A stretch of DNA of 64,000 bases from Agromyces agglutinans. GTDB lineage: Bacteria > Actinomycetota > Actinomycetes > Actinomycetales > Microbacteriaceae. The notes under the pieces were generated by a model, which saw only the letters and a program-made list of their open reading frames with translations, did no database searches and had not been told where the DNA came from. Shown in pieces: positions 33,342 to 43,321 of this stretch (position 1 is the stretch's first letter; every line of letters begins with the position of its first letter). The DNA lies in contig NZ_WJIF01000007.1 of assembly GCF_009647605.1 (NCBI RefSeq), forward strand, positions 49,149 through 113,148, written 5' to 3'. A program made the position numbers and the translations under genes.

Positions 33342-33698
33342 ATGTCTGATCCCTTGAACGACGACGCACCGGTGCTCGAGCTGCTCGCGCAGATGACCGC
33401 CGACTCAGTCGAAGCCTCGAGCCTCGACTCCCAGGAGCTGATGCTCGTCCGGATCGCCGCCCTCGTGGCTGTCGGCGCGCCTCCGGTTTCGTATGCGCTC
33501 AACCTCGAAGCCAGCGGCGAAGCCGGTCTCGACGCCGAGAGCATCCGCGGGGTTCTCACGGCGATCGCACCCATCGTCGGAACGGCGCGTGTCGCCGCGG
33601 CGACCGGAAACATCGTCAAGGCACTGGCCGCGGAACTCGCGATCGAGGATCTCGAGGTCGCCGAACTCGAAGCTGACAACGAAGACCAGCGAGCCTGA
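33342..33698 (+). CDS. Carboxymuconolactone-decarboxylase-fold protein 1
   Basis: This 118-residue all-helical CMD/AhpD-like protein has LMLVRIAALVAVGAPPVSYAL and ESIRGVLTAIAPIVGTARV. It contains no cysteine, so it cannot be an AhpD-type peroxidase. The decarboxylase active site is also not evident. AGGAGG precedes the ATG by eight bases, a strong ribosome-binding site. It is followed by the DUF1254 gene with another strong site. A second, related protein lies at 39022-39381. Confidence 0.85.
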   Translation: MSDPLNDDAPVLELLAQMTADSVEASSLDSQELMLVRIAALVAVGAPPVSYALNLEASGEAGLDAESIRGVLTAIAPIVGTARVAAATGNIVKALAAELAIEDLEVAELEADNEDQRA

Positions 33699-33785
33699 CG
33701 GCCTCCCGGGCGAGTCCAGCCAGGGCGCAGGGCGCCGTCCATCATCGACGCGCTGTCGTCACCAGTCAGTCAAGGAGGATTCATC

Positions 33786-35207
33786 ATGGCCATCTCCGAC
33801 CGCACCGCCCCGGCGCATCCGGAATCAGTGGAGTCGCGAATCGGCGCGCTCCACTACGACGTCGGATGCCCGACGCCCGACACCTCGCAACGACTCTTCG
33901 ATGAGATGGACTTCCAACGCGCGGTGCAGGCCTACCTCTGGGCCTACCCGGCCGTGTCCTTCGAATCCATCCGATCGGTGGCGAAGAATGACCTCGGCAT
34001 GGAGCCCTTCGACCTCGGAATCGCAGACAATTTCGTCGATCCCAGGTCGCTGTGGCTGACCGCCAACGACACCACGATCTACGCGTTTGTGAACTTCGAC
34101 CTGTCGCAGGGCCCGGTCGTCATCGAGATCCCCCCCGGCGCCATCGTCGGGCTCGTCGACGACTTCTGGCAGCGGTCACTCGTGGATGTCGGGCTGCCAG
34201 GTCCGGATGCCGGCAAGGGTGGGAAGTTCCTCCTCCTTCCACCCGACGCCAGCGATGACGCGCACGACGGGTACTACACGGTGCACGCGCACATGCACGA
34301 CCACAACATGCTGGTGCGCGGCATCATCGTGGATGGCGACATTCCGGATGCCGTCCAGCGGATCCGCAATGTCAGGATCTACTCGTGGAGCGAACGCGAA
34401 CACCCCACGCCGAACCGGTTCGTGTCGATTTCGGGTGCTCGCATCGACACGCGACCGCCCGGCGGGTTGGAGTTCTGGAGACGGCTGTCGAGGGTGATCG
34501 ACAATAACCCGGTCCAGGAGCACGATCGGTTCCACATGGCGATGCTCAAACCGCTCGGCATCGAGAAGGGCAAGCCGTTCCAGCCCGACGACCGCCAGAC
34601 CAGGATCTTGGAAGAGGCCGCGGAACTCGGCGATGCCATGGCTCGCAACGTCATGTACGAGAATTCGCAACGTATGAGCGGCGCGACGGCATTCCCTGGC
34701 ACTCGATGGGACTGGGTCATCCTCGTCACGCCGCGTCAGGAGGCTGAGAACTACAGCCAGCTCGATGAGCGCCTCCAGTACACGTACGGGGCGATCTATC
34801 TTTCCCCCGGCATCGGCAAGATGAGGCCCGGGCCAGGAGCCACCTACCTTCAGGCGTTCAGGGATTCGGCGGGCAACCATTTCGACGGTGCGAAGGCCTA
34901 CCGGCTGCACATCCCGGCGAACCCACCGGCCGCGGCATTCTGGTCGCTCACCCTGTATGACACAGCAACGCGCTCGATGCTCCAGAATCCGACGAACGAT
35001 GCCGCCCGTTCCGGATATGACGACCTCGCCGTCAACGAGGACGGCTCCATCGACCTCTTCCTCTCGCCCGAACCCGGGACCGGGCCGACATCCAACTGGA
35101 TCGAGACCGTGCCCGGCCGAGGCTTCTACCCCATGTTCCGCCTGTACAGCCCGACTTCCCCGCTGTTCGACGGCGCCTGGACCCTGCCCGACGTGGAACC
35201 GGCATGA
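33786..35207 (+). CDS. DUF1254/DUF1214 protein
   Basis: This 473-residue protein has the N-terminal DUF1254 pattern (AVQAYLWAYPAVSFESIR, LWLTANDTTIYAFVNFDL, VDDFWQRSLVDVGLPGP) and the C-terminal DUF1214 pattern (AYRLHIPANPPAAAFWSLTLYD, SNWIETVPGRGFYPMFRLY). This family is common in bacteria and usually of unknown role; some members are linked to envelope or lipid stress. No signal peptide is seen. AAGGAGG lies eight bases before the ATG. It is next to cardiolipin synthase in the same direction. Confidence 0.9.
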   Translation: MAISDRTAPAHPESVESRIGALHYDVGCPTPDTSQRLFDEMDFQRAVQAYLWAYPAVSFESIRSVAKNDLGMEPFDLGIADNFVDPRSLWLTANDTTIYAFVNFDLSQGPVVIEIPPGAIVGLVDDFWQRSLVDVGLPGPDAGKGGKFLLLPPDASDDAHDGYYTVHAHMHDHNMLVRGIIVDGDIPDAVQRIRNVRIYSWSEREHPTPNRFVSISGARIDTRPPGGLEFWRRLSRVIDNNPVQEHDRFHMAMLKPLGIEKGKPFQPDDRQTRILEEAAELGDAMARNVMYENSQRMSGATAFPGTRWDWVILVTPRQEAENYSQLDERLQYTYGAIYLSPGIGKMRPGPGATYLQAFRDSAGNHFDGAKAYRLHIPANPPAAAFWSLTLYDTATRSMLQNPTNDAARSGYDDLAVNEDGSIDLFLSPEPGTGPTSNWIETVPGRGFYPMFRLYSPTSPLFDGAWTLPDVEPA

Positions 35208-35265
35208 GGAACAGCGCAGCCGTGACCCGCCCCGGCACAGCAACGTCGACGCGAGGGGTGCCGTC

Positions 35266-36735
35266 ATGAACGAGCAGTTCCCGATCATCGGCGGCATCCT
35301 GGTGATCCTCGACTTCGTGATCAAGATCACTGCCCTGTTCATCGTGCCGCGCGATCGCAAGCCGACCGCAGCGATGGCCTGGCTGCTTGCCATCTTCCTG
35401 ATCCCGTTCGTCGGCATCATCCTGTTCCTGATCATCGGCAACTCGAAGCTGCCGAAGAAGCGCCGAGAGCGACAGGAGGAGCTGAATCGGATCATCGCGG
35501 AACGAGCCGAGGACCTCGATCTCGTCGGCGACCGATCGACCTGGCCCGACTGGTTTGCCTCCCTGACGCGTCAGAACCAGCAGCTGGGGGCGCTCCCCGC
35601 GGTCGGCGGCAATACCGCCACGCTGATCGGCGAGTACACGGCGTCTGTCGATGCGATGGCCGACGAGATCGACACGGCGACGCGATTCGTGAACGTCGAG
35701 TTCTACATCGCGTCGTTCGACGCGACAACGAAGGGCTTCTTCGGGGCCATGGAGCGCGCGGTCCGGCGTGGCGTGCGGGTCCGCCTCCTGATGGACTTCA
35801 TCGCGTCGAGGAACGTTACCGGCCACGACGAGACCCGCACCGAGCTCGACCGGATCGGGGTGGAGTGGAGCTACATGCTGCCGGTCCGTCCGTTCAAGGG
35901 CGAGTACCAGCGACCCGACCTGCGAAACCATCGCAAGCTACTCGTGGTCGACGGCCGGGTGGGATACATGGGCTCGCAGAACCTCATCGACCGCACGTAC
36001 AACGCGCCGAAGAACCTCAAGCGAGGGCTGAAGTGGCAGGAACTGGTGACCCGCGTGACCGGTCCGATCGTGCCGGCGATCAACGGGGTGTTCCTCTCCG
36101 ACTGGTACATCGAGACCGGTGAGCTCCTCGGCGAAGAGGCGCACCTGCGCGCCGCCGACGTTCCTCCGGACCGGTCGCCAGCGGCGCTCGACTGCCAAGT
36201 CGTGCCGAGCGGTCCTGGCTACGACGAAGAGAACAACCTGCGGCAGTTTCTGACCCTGGTCACCTCCGCCCAACGAAAGGTGATCATCACGAGCCCGTAC
36301 TTCGTGCCAGACGAGGCGATGATGTACGCGATCACCTCTGCCTGCAAGCGCGGGCTGGATGTGCAGCTGTTCGTCTCGGAGATCGGCGATCAGGGGTCCG
36401 TCTGGCACGCCCAGCGCTCCTACTACGAACCGCTGCTGAAGGCTGGCGTGCAGATCTGGCTCTACCCGGCGCCGTTCATCCTGCACTCCAAGCACCTGTC
36501 CATCGATGAGGAGGTCGCGGTGATCGGCTCGAGCAACATGGACATCCGCTCGTTCGCACTGAACGCCGAGGTGACCCTCCTCGTGCGCGGCCGACCGTTC
36601 GTCGAGCAGATGCGCGAGGTAGAGCAGGGATACCGGGATGCCGGCCGCCGGCTGACCCTCGAGGAATGGAAGAAGGAGCCGGCATCGTCGACCTTTCTGG
36701 ATGGCGTCGCGCGACTCACATCTGCGCTGCAGTGA
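35266..36735 (+). CDS. cls: Cardiolipin synthase (phospholipase D family)
   Basis: This 489-residue enzyme has two N-terminal transmembrane helices (IIGGILVILDFVIKITALFI; AMAWLLAIFLIPFVGIILFL) and two HKD half-sites: HRKLLVVDGRVGYMGSQN and HSKHLSIDEEVAVIGSSN. These are the family's HxKx4Dx6GSxN motifs. It joins two phosphatidylglycerols into cardiolipin plus glycerol at the inner membrane. The start at 35266 has GAGGGG upstream and gives the usual length. It lies in a run of envelope-related genes. Confidence 0.93.
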   Translation: MNEQFPIIGGILVILDFVIKITALFIVPRDRKPTAAMAWLLAIFLIPFVGIILFLIIGNSKLPKKRRERQEELNRIIAERAEDLDLVGDRSTWPDWFASLTRQNQQLGALPAVGGNTATLIGEYTASVDAMADEIDTATRFVNVEFYIASFDATTKGFFGAMERAVRRGVRVRLLMDFIASRNVTGHDETRTELDRIGVEWSYMLPVRPFKGEYQRPDLRNHRKLLVVDGRVGYMGSQNLIDRTYNAPKNLKRGLKWQELVTRVTGPIVPAINGVFLSDWYIETGELLGEEAHLRAADVPPDRSPAALDCQVVPSGPGYDEENNLRQFLTLVTSAQRKVIITSPYFVPDEAMMYAITSACKRGLDVQLFVSEIGDQGSVWHAQRSYYEPLLKAGVQIWLYPAPFILHSKHLSIDEEVAVIGSSNMDIRSFALNAEVTLLVRGRPFVEQMREVEQGYRDAGRRLTLEEWKKEPASSTFLDGVARLTSALQ

Positions 36736-36778
36736 GCGGCTCTTGAGAGCGCGCGCCGCAAGCCAATAGGCTTCGGCC

Positions 36779-39025
36779 GTGCGAGAGGATGCCCCGGCGG
36801 TGGGCGCGTCGGAGCTCGAGCTGGATCGTCAGCTGCTCGACGCGAAGCTCACCGCTCCCCGACTCACGCGTCGGAGCCCGGTCAGTCGCGCGCCCCTCGT
36901 GGCCGCGGCCCGCTCGAGCGCGCGTCGGATCGTCGCTGTCACAGCGCCCGCGGGATACGGGAAATCGACGCTGATGGCGCAGTGGGCGAGCACCGAGGCG
37001 CGTCCGGTCGCGTGGGTCTCGCTCGATCGATTCGATGACGACCCGATCGCGCTGCTCGTCGTGCTCGCCGAAGCGTACGGGCGGATCATGCCTGGTGCAG
37101 AGCACCTCACGGATGCGGTCCGGGGATACGGCGGATCCGCACTCGGAAGGGCGGCACCCCTCGTCGCCACGGCGCTCCGAGCCAGCCGTGCGCCGTTCAT
37201 GCTGATGCTGGATGACCTGCACGAGGTGCAAAATCCTGCCTGCCACGACGTCCTGAGCGTCGTGATCACCGGAATCCCGCCGGGCTCGCAACTGCTCACG
37301 GCGAGTCGAGCCGAGCAGCCGCACCTCGCACACGCACGTGCGGTCGGAGAGTCGATCGAGATCACCGCAGGCGACCTCGCATTCGACGCATCAGGCGCGC
37401 GCGAGGTCTTCGCTGATGCGGATCTCGCGCTCAGCCCGGAGGAAGCGCTCGAGGTCGTCGAACGCACGGAGGGATGGCCCGTCGGCGTGTCCCTCGCCGC
37501 CGCGATCATGCGTGACGGCGGCACTCCGACCGTGTCGGGCGACGATCGGTTCATCGCCGACTACCTCTACCAGGAGGCACTGATGAGCCTCCCGGAACAC
37601 CAGCAGCGGTTCCTGCGGCGAACCGCGGTGCTCGAGAACCTGTCCGCAGCACTCTGCGACGCGATCCTCGGAACGGACGACGCTGGGATGCTCCTCCGCG
37701 AGTTGTCGGCATCGAACTCGTTCCTGATGCCCCTGGACCGACGGCGTGAGTGGTATCGATATCACGGACTCTTCCGCGAATTCCTCCTCGCCGAACTCAC
37801 CAGAACGGAACCCGACCTCGCCCCCGGACTCCGAGTTCGGGCGGCATCATGGTTCGAGGACCGCGGCACTCACGCTGTTGCCGTCGAGTATCTGCTCGAC
37901 GTCCCGACCGAGCGCACGAAGGCCATCCACTTGGTCGCCGCCACGACGCTCGATGCCTATCAACTCGGACTGTTGACGACGGTGCAACGCTGGTACCGCA
38001 CGATCGGCGACCGGGCGATCGAGGAGTACCCGCCGCTCGCGGTGTACGCCGGCTGGATCACTGCCCTCGCCGGCCACCCAGATGAGGCGGACCGATGGGC
38101 GGCCGTCCTGGCAGAGGCATCCTACGATCGCCCACCTGATGACGGCTCAGCGTCCTTTGATTCCGCCCGGGCGATGCTGCGGTCCTTCATGTGCGCCGGT
38201 GGGCCGGAGCAGGCGCTCGCAGACGCGAGATATGCCGTCGCATCTGAACCGAGCACGAGCCCGTGGCGCGATCAGGCGCTCGTCATCCTCGGCGAGGCTC
38301 AATTGCTCGCCGGCGACGTGGAACGGGCCAAAGCCTCCTTCGCCGAAGGATCGGTCGTCGCCGCCGCGCATGACAATACCGACGGCCTCGTGACGGCAGA
38401 GTCGGAGCTCGCGCGCCTCATGATGGATGACGGACAATGGGTCGAAGGAGCAGGACACGTTCAGACGGCACTCGAGGCGATCGACGCGCACGGCATGGAT
38501 GACTACGCTCTGTCGGTCCTGGCCTTCGCCGAAGCAGCACGACTCGCCCTTCACCAAGGTGACCTGCAGGCAGTTCGTCGCCATGTCACGCGGGCGATGC
38601 GCGCACGACCCGCCTGCACGTCCGCGATGCCCTATATCTCAGTGCGTGCGCGACTTCAGCTCGCCAAACTGCACTGGGCCTTGAACGACCACATCACGGC
38701 GCATCACCTGCTTCGCGAGATCGAGGACATCGTGATTCGACGTCCGCACCTCGGCGCCCTCGTCGACCAAGTCGAGGAATTCAGGAACCTCGTCGCCTCT
38801 ACCGAACGGACAGGTTGGACGGGCGGACCGCCGCTGAGCCCTGCGGAGCTCCGCCTGCTTCCCTACCTCCAGACGCATCTCTCGAACGCCGAGATCGCCG
38901 CGCGACTCTACGTCTCACGCAACACGGTCAACTCCGAGCTCGCCAGCATCTACCGCAAATTCAACGTCTCCAAGCGAAGTGAGGCGGTTCAGCGCGCCAC
39001 CGAGGTCGGTCTCCTCGGCGCCTAG
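36779..39025 (+). CDS. MalT-type LuxR regulator with STAND ATPase domain
   Basis: This 748-residue protein has Walker A TAPAGYGKST (55-64), a Walker B-like FMLMLDDLHEV (140-150), a winged/TPR-rich middle and a C-terminal LuxR helix-turn-helix: LSPAELRLLPYLQT, THLSNAEIAARLYVSRNTVN and SELASIYRKFNVSKR. This is the MalT/LAL architecture, which uses ATP and a small inducer to activate transcription. The GTG at 36779 follows TAGGCT-N8, a leaderless start. It sits between the cardiolipin synthase and CMD genes and may activate the envelope module. The stop codon shares the CTAG at 39022-39025 with the convergent gene. Confidence 0.92.
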   Translation: MREDAPAVGASELELDRQLLDAKLTAPRLTRRSPVSRAPLVAAARSSARRIVAVTAPAGYGKSTLMAQWASTEARPVAWVSLDRFDDDPIALLVVLAEAYGRIMPGAEHLTDAVRGYGGSALGRAAPLVATALRASRAPFMLMLDDLHEVQNPACHDVLSVVITGIPPGSQLLTASRAEQPHLAHARAVGESIEITAGDLAFDASGAREVFADADLALSPEEALEVVERTEGWPVGVSLAAAIMRDGGTPTVSGDDRFIADYLYQEALMSLPEHQQRFLRRTAVLENLSAALCDAILGTDDAGMLLRELSASNSFLMPLDRRREWYRYHGLFREFLLAELTRTEPDLAPGLRVRAASWFEDRGTHAVAVEYLLDVPTERTKAIHLVAATTLDAYQLGLLTTVQRWYRTIGDRAIEEYPPLAVYAGWITALAGHPDEADRWAAVLAEASYDRPPDDGSASFDSARAMLRSFMCAGGPEQALADARYAVASEPSTSPWRDQALVILGEAQLLAGDVERAKASFAEGSVVAAAHDNTDGLVTAESELARLMMDDGQWVEGAGHVQTALEAIDAHGMDDYALSVLAFAEAARLALHQGDLQAVRRHVTRAMRARPACTSAMPYISVRARLQLAKLHWALNDHITAHHLLREIEDIVIRRPHLGALVDQVEEFRNLVASTERTGWTGGPPLSPAELRLLPYLQTHLSNAEIAARLYVSRNTVNSELASIYRKFNVSKRSEAVQRATEVGLLGA

Positions 39026-39381
39026 GGTGCCCACCCGCGGCCGGTACGGCGTTCGTCGGTGACCTCGTCGAGGTCATGGCCGAGCGCCAGGGCGAGTTGC
39101 GGTGCTGCGGCGACCGCGCGCGGCACTCCGACGACATCTACGATGCCCATGAGCAGATCCACGATCTCGCCGGCGGTGGCTCCGGCACTCACAGCCGCAT
39201 CCGTCAACGACCCGAATGAGGGTTCGGCCCCACCCATCGCGATGAGCGCTGCGATCCTGGAGAGTGCCATCGTCTTCGGATCGACCACCGGCACGCTGTC
39301 GAGGTCGAAGCGCACGAAATCGTTCTCTCCCACCCTCTCGGCGTTCATCGCCAGGCGACGAAGCCGCTCAAGGTAGTCCAC
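39022..39381 (-). CDS. Carboxymuconolactone-decarboxylase-fold protein 2
   Basis: This 119-residue protein is related in pattern to the one at 33342: MALSRIAALIAMGGAEPSFG, TAGEIVDLLMGIVDVVGVPR and AVAAAPQLALALG. It also has no cysteine. The GTG at 39381 has GGGAG upstream; the longer reading to 39438 is unlike the family. Convergent with the LuxR gene, both stops lie in the same CTAG. Confidence 0.82.
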   Translation of the reverse strand: MDYLERLRRLAMNAERVGENDFVRFDLDSVPVVDPKTMALSRIAALIAMGGAEPSFGSLTDAAVSAGATAGEIVDLLMGIVDVVGVPRAVAAAPQLALALGHDLDEVTDERRTGRGWAP

Positions 39382-39415
39382 GATGTGCTCCCAACTGTGC
39401 GGTGTTTCACGGCGA

Positions 39416-40657
39416 TCACGGCACCGGCGAGGGCTCATCAGAACTCAGAGGCGGGGCCTTGCCGGACGCCTCCGAAACTCCACCCGGCTTGCCGCCCTTC
39501 CGTGCGATCCGTTCAGCCTTCGCCTCGGCGTCGAACTGCGCCATGACCGCCTTCGCCTCGTCGAGCTCGCCGAGCATCGGCCGGATCCAGCCCATGGCCG
39601 GGTTGGAATCCACGAGGATCAAGCGGACGAGGAGAGTGAGCGGGATCGCGAGGATCGCGCCGATCGGACCGATCACGACGGCCCAGAAGAGCACGGAGAA
39701 GAACGTGATGGTCTGGCTCAGGTTCACGGCCTTGCCGATGACGCGGGGTTGGATCACCGATTGGATGACGCCGTTGATCACGGCGTACACGATGATCACC
39801 GCGATTACCGTCGGCCAGCCGCCCACGAGGGCGCCGAAGACGATCGGCGGGATGAGGGCGATGAAGTAGCCGACGTTCGGGATGAAGGAGCAGATGAATG
39901 CGAGCAGTCCCCAGATGAACGCGCCAGGCACGCCGAGGATGATCAACGCGATCCAGTTGAGAACGCCCTGCGCCACCCCCAGCCCGGCGGTCGCCACCAT
40001 GTACCGGCGCACGTTGGAACCATACGTGACGAGGGATGCCACGACGAGCGGCCGTGCCGGGTACAGCTGCCGGAGGAGGGTCGGCACGAACGCGGCGTCC
40101 ATGCCCATGAGCAGCAGCATGGTGAAGACGATGACGAGGAGCGAGAAGACGCCGGTGATGCCGCCGATCAGGCCACCGAAGAATCCGAGCAGCGCAGCCG
40201 GGTCAAAGTTCGCGGCGGCGTCGTCGATCTCATCGGCGCCGATGCCGATCGAGGAGAGCCACGCCGCGACATCCTGCCCGAATGCGGCGATCTCGGCGCT
40301 GAACTCGTGCAACAGCGCCCCGAACTGGCCGAACGCGACGAGCAGGGCATAACCCAGCGCGAGAAGCAGCGCCAGCACGGCGATGATGACCGCTGCGGTC
40401 GCGATACCGCGCGGTACCCCGCGTTTCTCGAGCCACACTCGCAACGGGTGCACGCAGATGGTGAGCACGACGCCGAGGAAGAAGGGGGCGAAGACGCCGG
40501 CGATGGCGGCAAGGCCGAAGGCGGCGATGGTTGCGCCGCCAAGTCCGATCAGGATGAAGGCATTGCGGTGTGCGTTCGGGGGCTCAACGGGTGACACGAC
40601 GACCCCGGAGTCTCCCATGGACGCCGCATCCTTGGATCGCTTCCTTTTCCACCACAT
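39416..40657 (-). CDS. AI-2E family permease
   Basis: This 413-residue membrane protein of the AI-2E/UPF0118 family has eight or so helices, including FAPFFLGVVLTICVHPLRVW, the soluble loop GQFGALLHEFSAEIAAFG, and the hallmark C-terminal half: GLGVAQGVLNWIALIILGVP, IWGLLAFICSFIPNVGYFIA and VIQPRVIGKAVNLSQ. Some family members export AI-2, others are Na+(Li+)/H+ antiporters, so the substrate is open. CGGAG precedes the ATG at 40657. Confidence 0.9.
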   Translation of the reverse strand: MWWKRKRSKDAASMGDSGVVVSPVEPPNAHRNAFILIGLGGATIAAFGLAAIAGVFAPFFLGVVLTICVHPLRVWLEKRGVPRGIATAAVIIAVLALLLALGYALLVAFGQFGALLHEFSAEIAAFGQDVAAWLSSIGIGADEIDDAAANFDPAALLGFFGGLIGGITGVFSLLVIVFTMLLLMGMDAAFVPTLLRQLYPARPLVVASLVTYGSNVRRYMVATAGLGVAQGVLNWIALIILGVPGAFIWGLLAFICSFIPNVGYFIALIPPIVFGALVGGWPTVIAVIIVYAVINGVIQSVIQPRVIGKAVNLSQTITFFSVLFWAVVIGPIGAILAIPLTLLVRLILVDSNPAMGWIRPMLGELDEAKAVMAQFDAEAKAERIARKGGKPGGVSEASGKAPPLSSDEPSPVP

Positions 40658-40986
40658 GATGCTCCGATCTCAGTTCATCCGGTGTCGATCTGGCGATTCA
40701 CTTGGCGGGTTTCGCTACTGGAGACCCTCACCGTCCCCCACGACGCTAACCACCGGCTGCGATGTCCGAATCATTCGATTGTTGTGATGCCACCCGATGG
40801 GTCCCCGCGTGTACTGGCCATGGTCGTGTGGCGAGCAGGGCACCGCGAGGCCGAGCGTGGGGTACGCAACAGGACGGTCGCCGAACGAAGTCCCCGCTGG
40901 CGCACCCAGACGGCGCGGCGAGGGCTCTGCGAGCCGCGGCGGCACCGCGTATTTGGAAGTCGATGAGGGATCGGAGAGGTCCGAGA
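40658..40986. other. 329-base divergent region, no gene recognised
   Basis: This stretch lies between the AI-2E permease (minus) and the DUF2252 gene (plus). Only the ribosome-binding site of the latter (GGAGAGG) and overlapping spurious frames are seen. It probably carries both promoters. No clear operator is visible. Confidence 0.5.
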
Positions 40987-42444
40987 ATGAGCATCCAGAC
41001 CGCAACGGGAGAGCACGCCGAATCCGATGCGCTCGCGCCGGCGGCCGCAGACTTCGCAGCCCGCGCCGCGTACGGACGGGAAGCACGCCGGCGCACTCCG
41101 CGCTCCGACCATGAATGCTGGACGCCCCCACCCGATCGGTTCGACCCCGTCGCCCTGCTCGAGGAGCAGGCGAGCACCCGCGTGCCAGAGCTCGTCCCGA
41201 TCCGGCACTCACGCATGAAGGTGTCGCCGTTCACGTTCTACCGAGGCGCGGCACTTCTCATGGCGGCGGACCTCGCCGACACACCGGTATCGGGGATCAC
41301 GACCCAGATCTGCGGTGATGCACATCTGTCGAACTTCGGCGTCTTCGGCACTCCAGAACGCACGCTGATCTTCGACATGAACGACTTCGACGAGACCCTA
41401 CCGGGCCCATGGGAGTGGGACGTGAAGCGGCTCGCAACGAGCTTCGAGGTCGCCGGGCGCAGCCGGGCCTTCCCCGACGAGGAACGCACCGAGATCAACC
41501 TCACCGTCGTGCGTGCCTATCGCGAGCGAATGCAGCGCGCGGCCGAATCGCGAGTGCTCGACGCCTGGTACGACCGGCTCGACGCCGACCGCGTGACGGA
41601 CTTCGTCACCGCGGAACAGGAGTCTCAGCGCGGTGCCGACAAGCTGGCGAAGCGCGCCGACGCCGCCCTCGCGAAGGCGAGGACGAAGGACAGCACCCGC
41701 GCCGTGGCGAAACTCGTCGAGAGAGTTGATGGCCGGATGCGGATCGTCGCCGATCCCCCGCTCATCGTCCCGATAGAGCATTTGGCCCCGATCGGACGTC
41801 GGCGGGAGCAGGAGGAGGACTGGATGCGAGGAGTGCTCGAGTCGTATCGATCCACCCTCCAGTACCAGAATCATCCCGTGCGCGAGTTCTCGTACGCGCA
41901 CATGGCGCGCAAGGTCGTCGGCGTCGGCAGCGTCGGAACACGAGCATGGATCGTGCTCCTCCGCGGCCGAGACGACGCCGACTACCTGCTCCTGCAGGCG
42001 AAACAGGCTGAGGCCTCCGTGCTGGAACGGTTCCTGCCACGAAGCCAATACGACAACCACGGCGAACGAGTGGTCAGGGGGCAACGGCTGATGCAGGCGG
42101 CCAGCGACATCTTCCTCGGATGGCGCCGCGAGACCGGAACCGACGGGATCGAACGCGATTTCTACCTTCGGCAACTGCATGACTGGAAGGGCTCCGCCGA
42201 CATCGACACGATGAGTGCCTCGGCGGCCCGGGCATATGCGCGCCTCTGCGGCGAGACGCTCGCTCGAGCGCACGCCCGTGCCGGCGACCGAGTCGCAATC
42301 GCCGCATACCTGGGGCACAGTGACCGCTTCGAACGCGCAATCGCCGCGTTCGCACGCGACTACGCCGACCAGAATGACCGCGACTTCGTCGCATTCGCAG
42401 ATGCGGTGGCATCGGGACGGCTCGAATCCGCCGACGGCGTGTGA
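40987..42444 (+). CDS. DUF2252 protein
   Basis: This 485-residue protein has the DUF2252 (kinase-fold-like) pattern: ELVPIRHSRMKVSPFTFYRG, TQICGDAHLSNFGVF, TLIFDMNDFDETLPGPWEWD and VKRLATSFEVAGR. These resemble the aminoglycoside-phosphotransferase-like GDxHxxNF and DxNDFD motifs. A central YQNHPVREFSYAHMARKVVG and a C-terminal FYLRQLHDWKGS are also present. The family is probably an atypical kinase of unknown substrate. GGAGAGG precedes the ATG. It is followed by the ion channel gene. Confidence 0.88.
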   Translation: MSIQTATGEHAESDALAPAAADFAARAAYGREARRRTPRSDHECWTPPPDRFDPVALLEEQASTRVPELVPIRHSRMKVSPFTFYRGAALLMAADLADTPVSGITTQICGDAHLSNFGVFGTPERTLIFDMNDFDETLPGPWEWDVKRLATSFEVAGRSRAFPDEERTEINLTVVRAYRERMQRAAESRVLDAWYDRLDADRVTDFVTAEQESQRGADKLAKRADAALAKARTKDSTRAVAKLVERVDGRMRIVADPPLIVPIEHLAPIGRRREQEEDWMRGVLESYRSTLQYQNHPVREFSYAHMARKVVGVGSVGTRAWIVLLRGRDDADYLLLQAKQAEASVLERFLPRSQYDNHGERVVRGQRLMQAASDIFLGWRRETGTDGIERDFYLRQLHDWKGSADIDTMSASAARAYARLCGETLARAHARAGDRVAIAAYLGHSDRFERAIAAFARDYADQNDRDFVAFADAVASGRLESADGV

Positions 42445-42492
42445 GCCGCTCGCACGGCGACGACCGAACAGCAACCAGAGGCAGGCGAAGAG

Positions 42493-43050
42493 ATGACCGA
42501 GACCATCGGGACGGTGATGTCGTCAGCCGAGCGCCGTCGGTACATCCTGCGCGGGCTGCTCCGCGCCTTCCTCATGACGGTCATCCTCGTAACCGTCTAC
42601 TTTCTTGTTCCGCTCGCCTGGATCGACGGGGTGCCCGTTGCGGTCGTCCTAGCGCTGGCTGCACTGGTGCTCCTCGCCGTGTCGTGGTGGCAGGTCCGGG
42701 CGATCCTCCGATCGCCGCAACCGGGACTGCGCGGGATCGAGGCACTCGCCGTCATCGCACCGCTCTACCTACTGCTGTTCGCCGCGACCTATTTTCTGAT
42801 GGCAAGCGCAGAGCCCGCGAGCTTCAGTACCGACCCGCTCAGCCGCCTCGACACGCTGTACTTCACCGTCACCGTGTTCTCGACAGTCGGCTTCGGCGAC
42901 ATCAGCCCGGCGACCCAGGCCACGCGGACCGTCGCCATGGCTCAGATGATCCTCAACCTCGTCGTTCTCGGCGCCGGCGTCCGGTTGCTTACCGCAGCGG
43001 TCCGACGCGGCCGCGAGGCCAATGACGCCGAAGCGAGCGCCGGGTCATAA
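42493..43050 (+). CDS. Two-helix potassium channel protein
   Basis: This 185-residue protein has four hydrophobic helices and the selectivity filter TVFSTVGFGDISP (TVGFGD, at about residue 133). This is the Ion_trans_2 architecture: two pore helices around the filter plus an N-terminal helical pair. There is no cytoplasmic RCK domain. GAGGCGAAGAG lies before the ATG. It is probably a K+ leak or stress channel at the end of the envelope module. Confidence 0.9.
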   Translation: MTETIGTVMSSAERRRYILRGLLRAFLMTVILVTVYFLVPLAWIDGVPVAVVLALAALVLLAVSWWQVRAILRSPQPGLRGIEALAVIAPLYLLLFAATYFLMASAEPASFSTDPLSRLDTLYFTVTVFSTVGFGDISPATQATRTVAMAQMILNLVVLGAGVRLLTAAVRRGREANDAEASAGS

Positions 43051-43321
43051 GCATTAGGCCGTCACGAGCGAGAGCTACGTACAAATTCCGGGGGAGATTC
43101 TCGCCGAGGAAAGACGCCCGCAAGCCGGTCCGCCACCGGGAAGACAGTCTCGCTGTGCCGGAGCCGCGCACTTCGGTCGAGCCCAGGTCCGACAGACCCG
43201 CCCGAGAAACTGCCCGGTGAAGGTGCGGCGACTGCAACACCAATCCTGCGCATCGAACACACGAGATTCACGCTGACCTCAGGCGGCCCCCGCCTCAACA
43301 AGGCAAGCTCACCCCAGTGCA

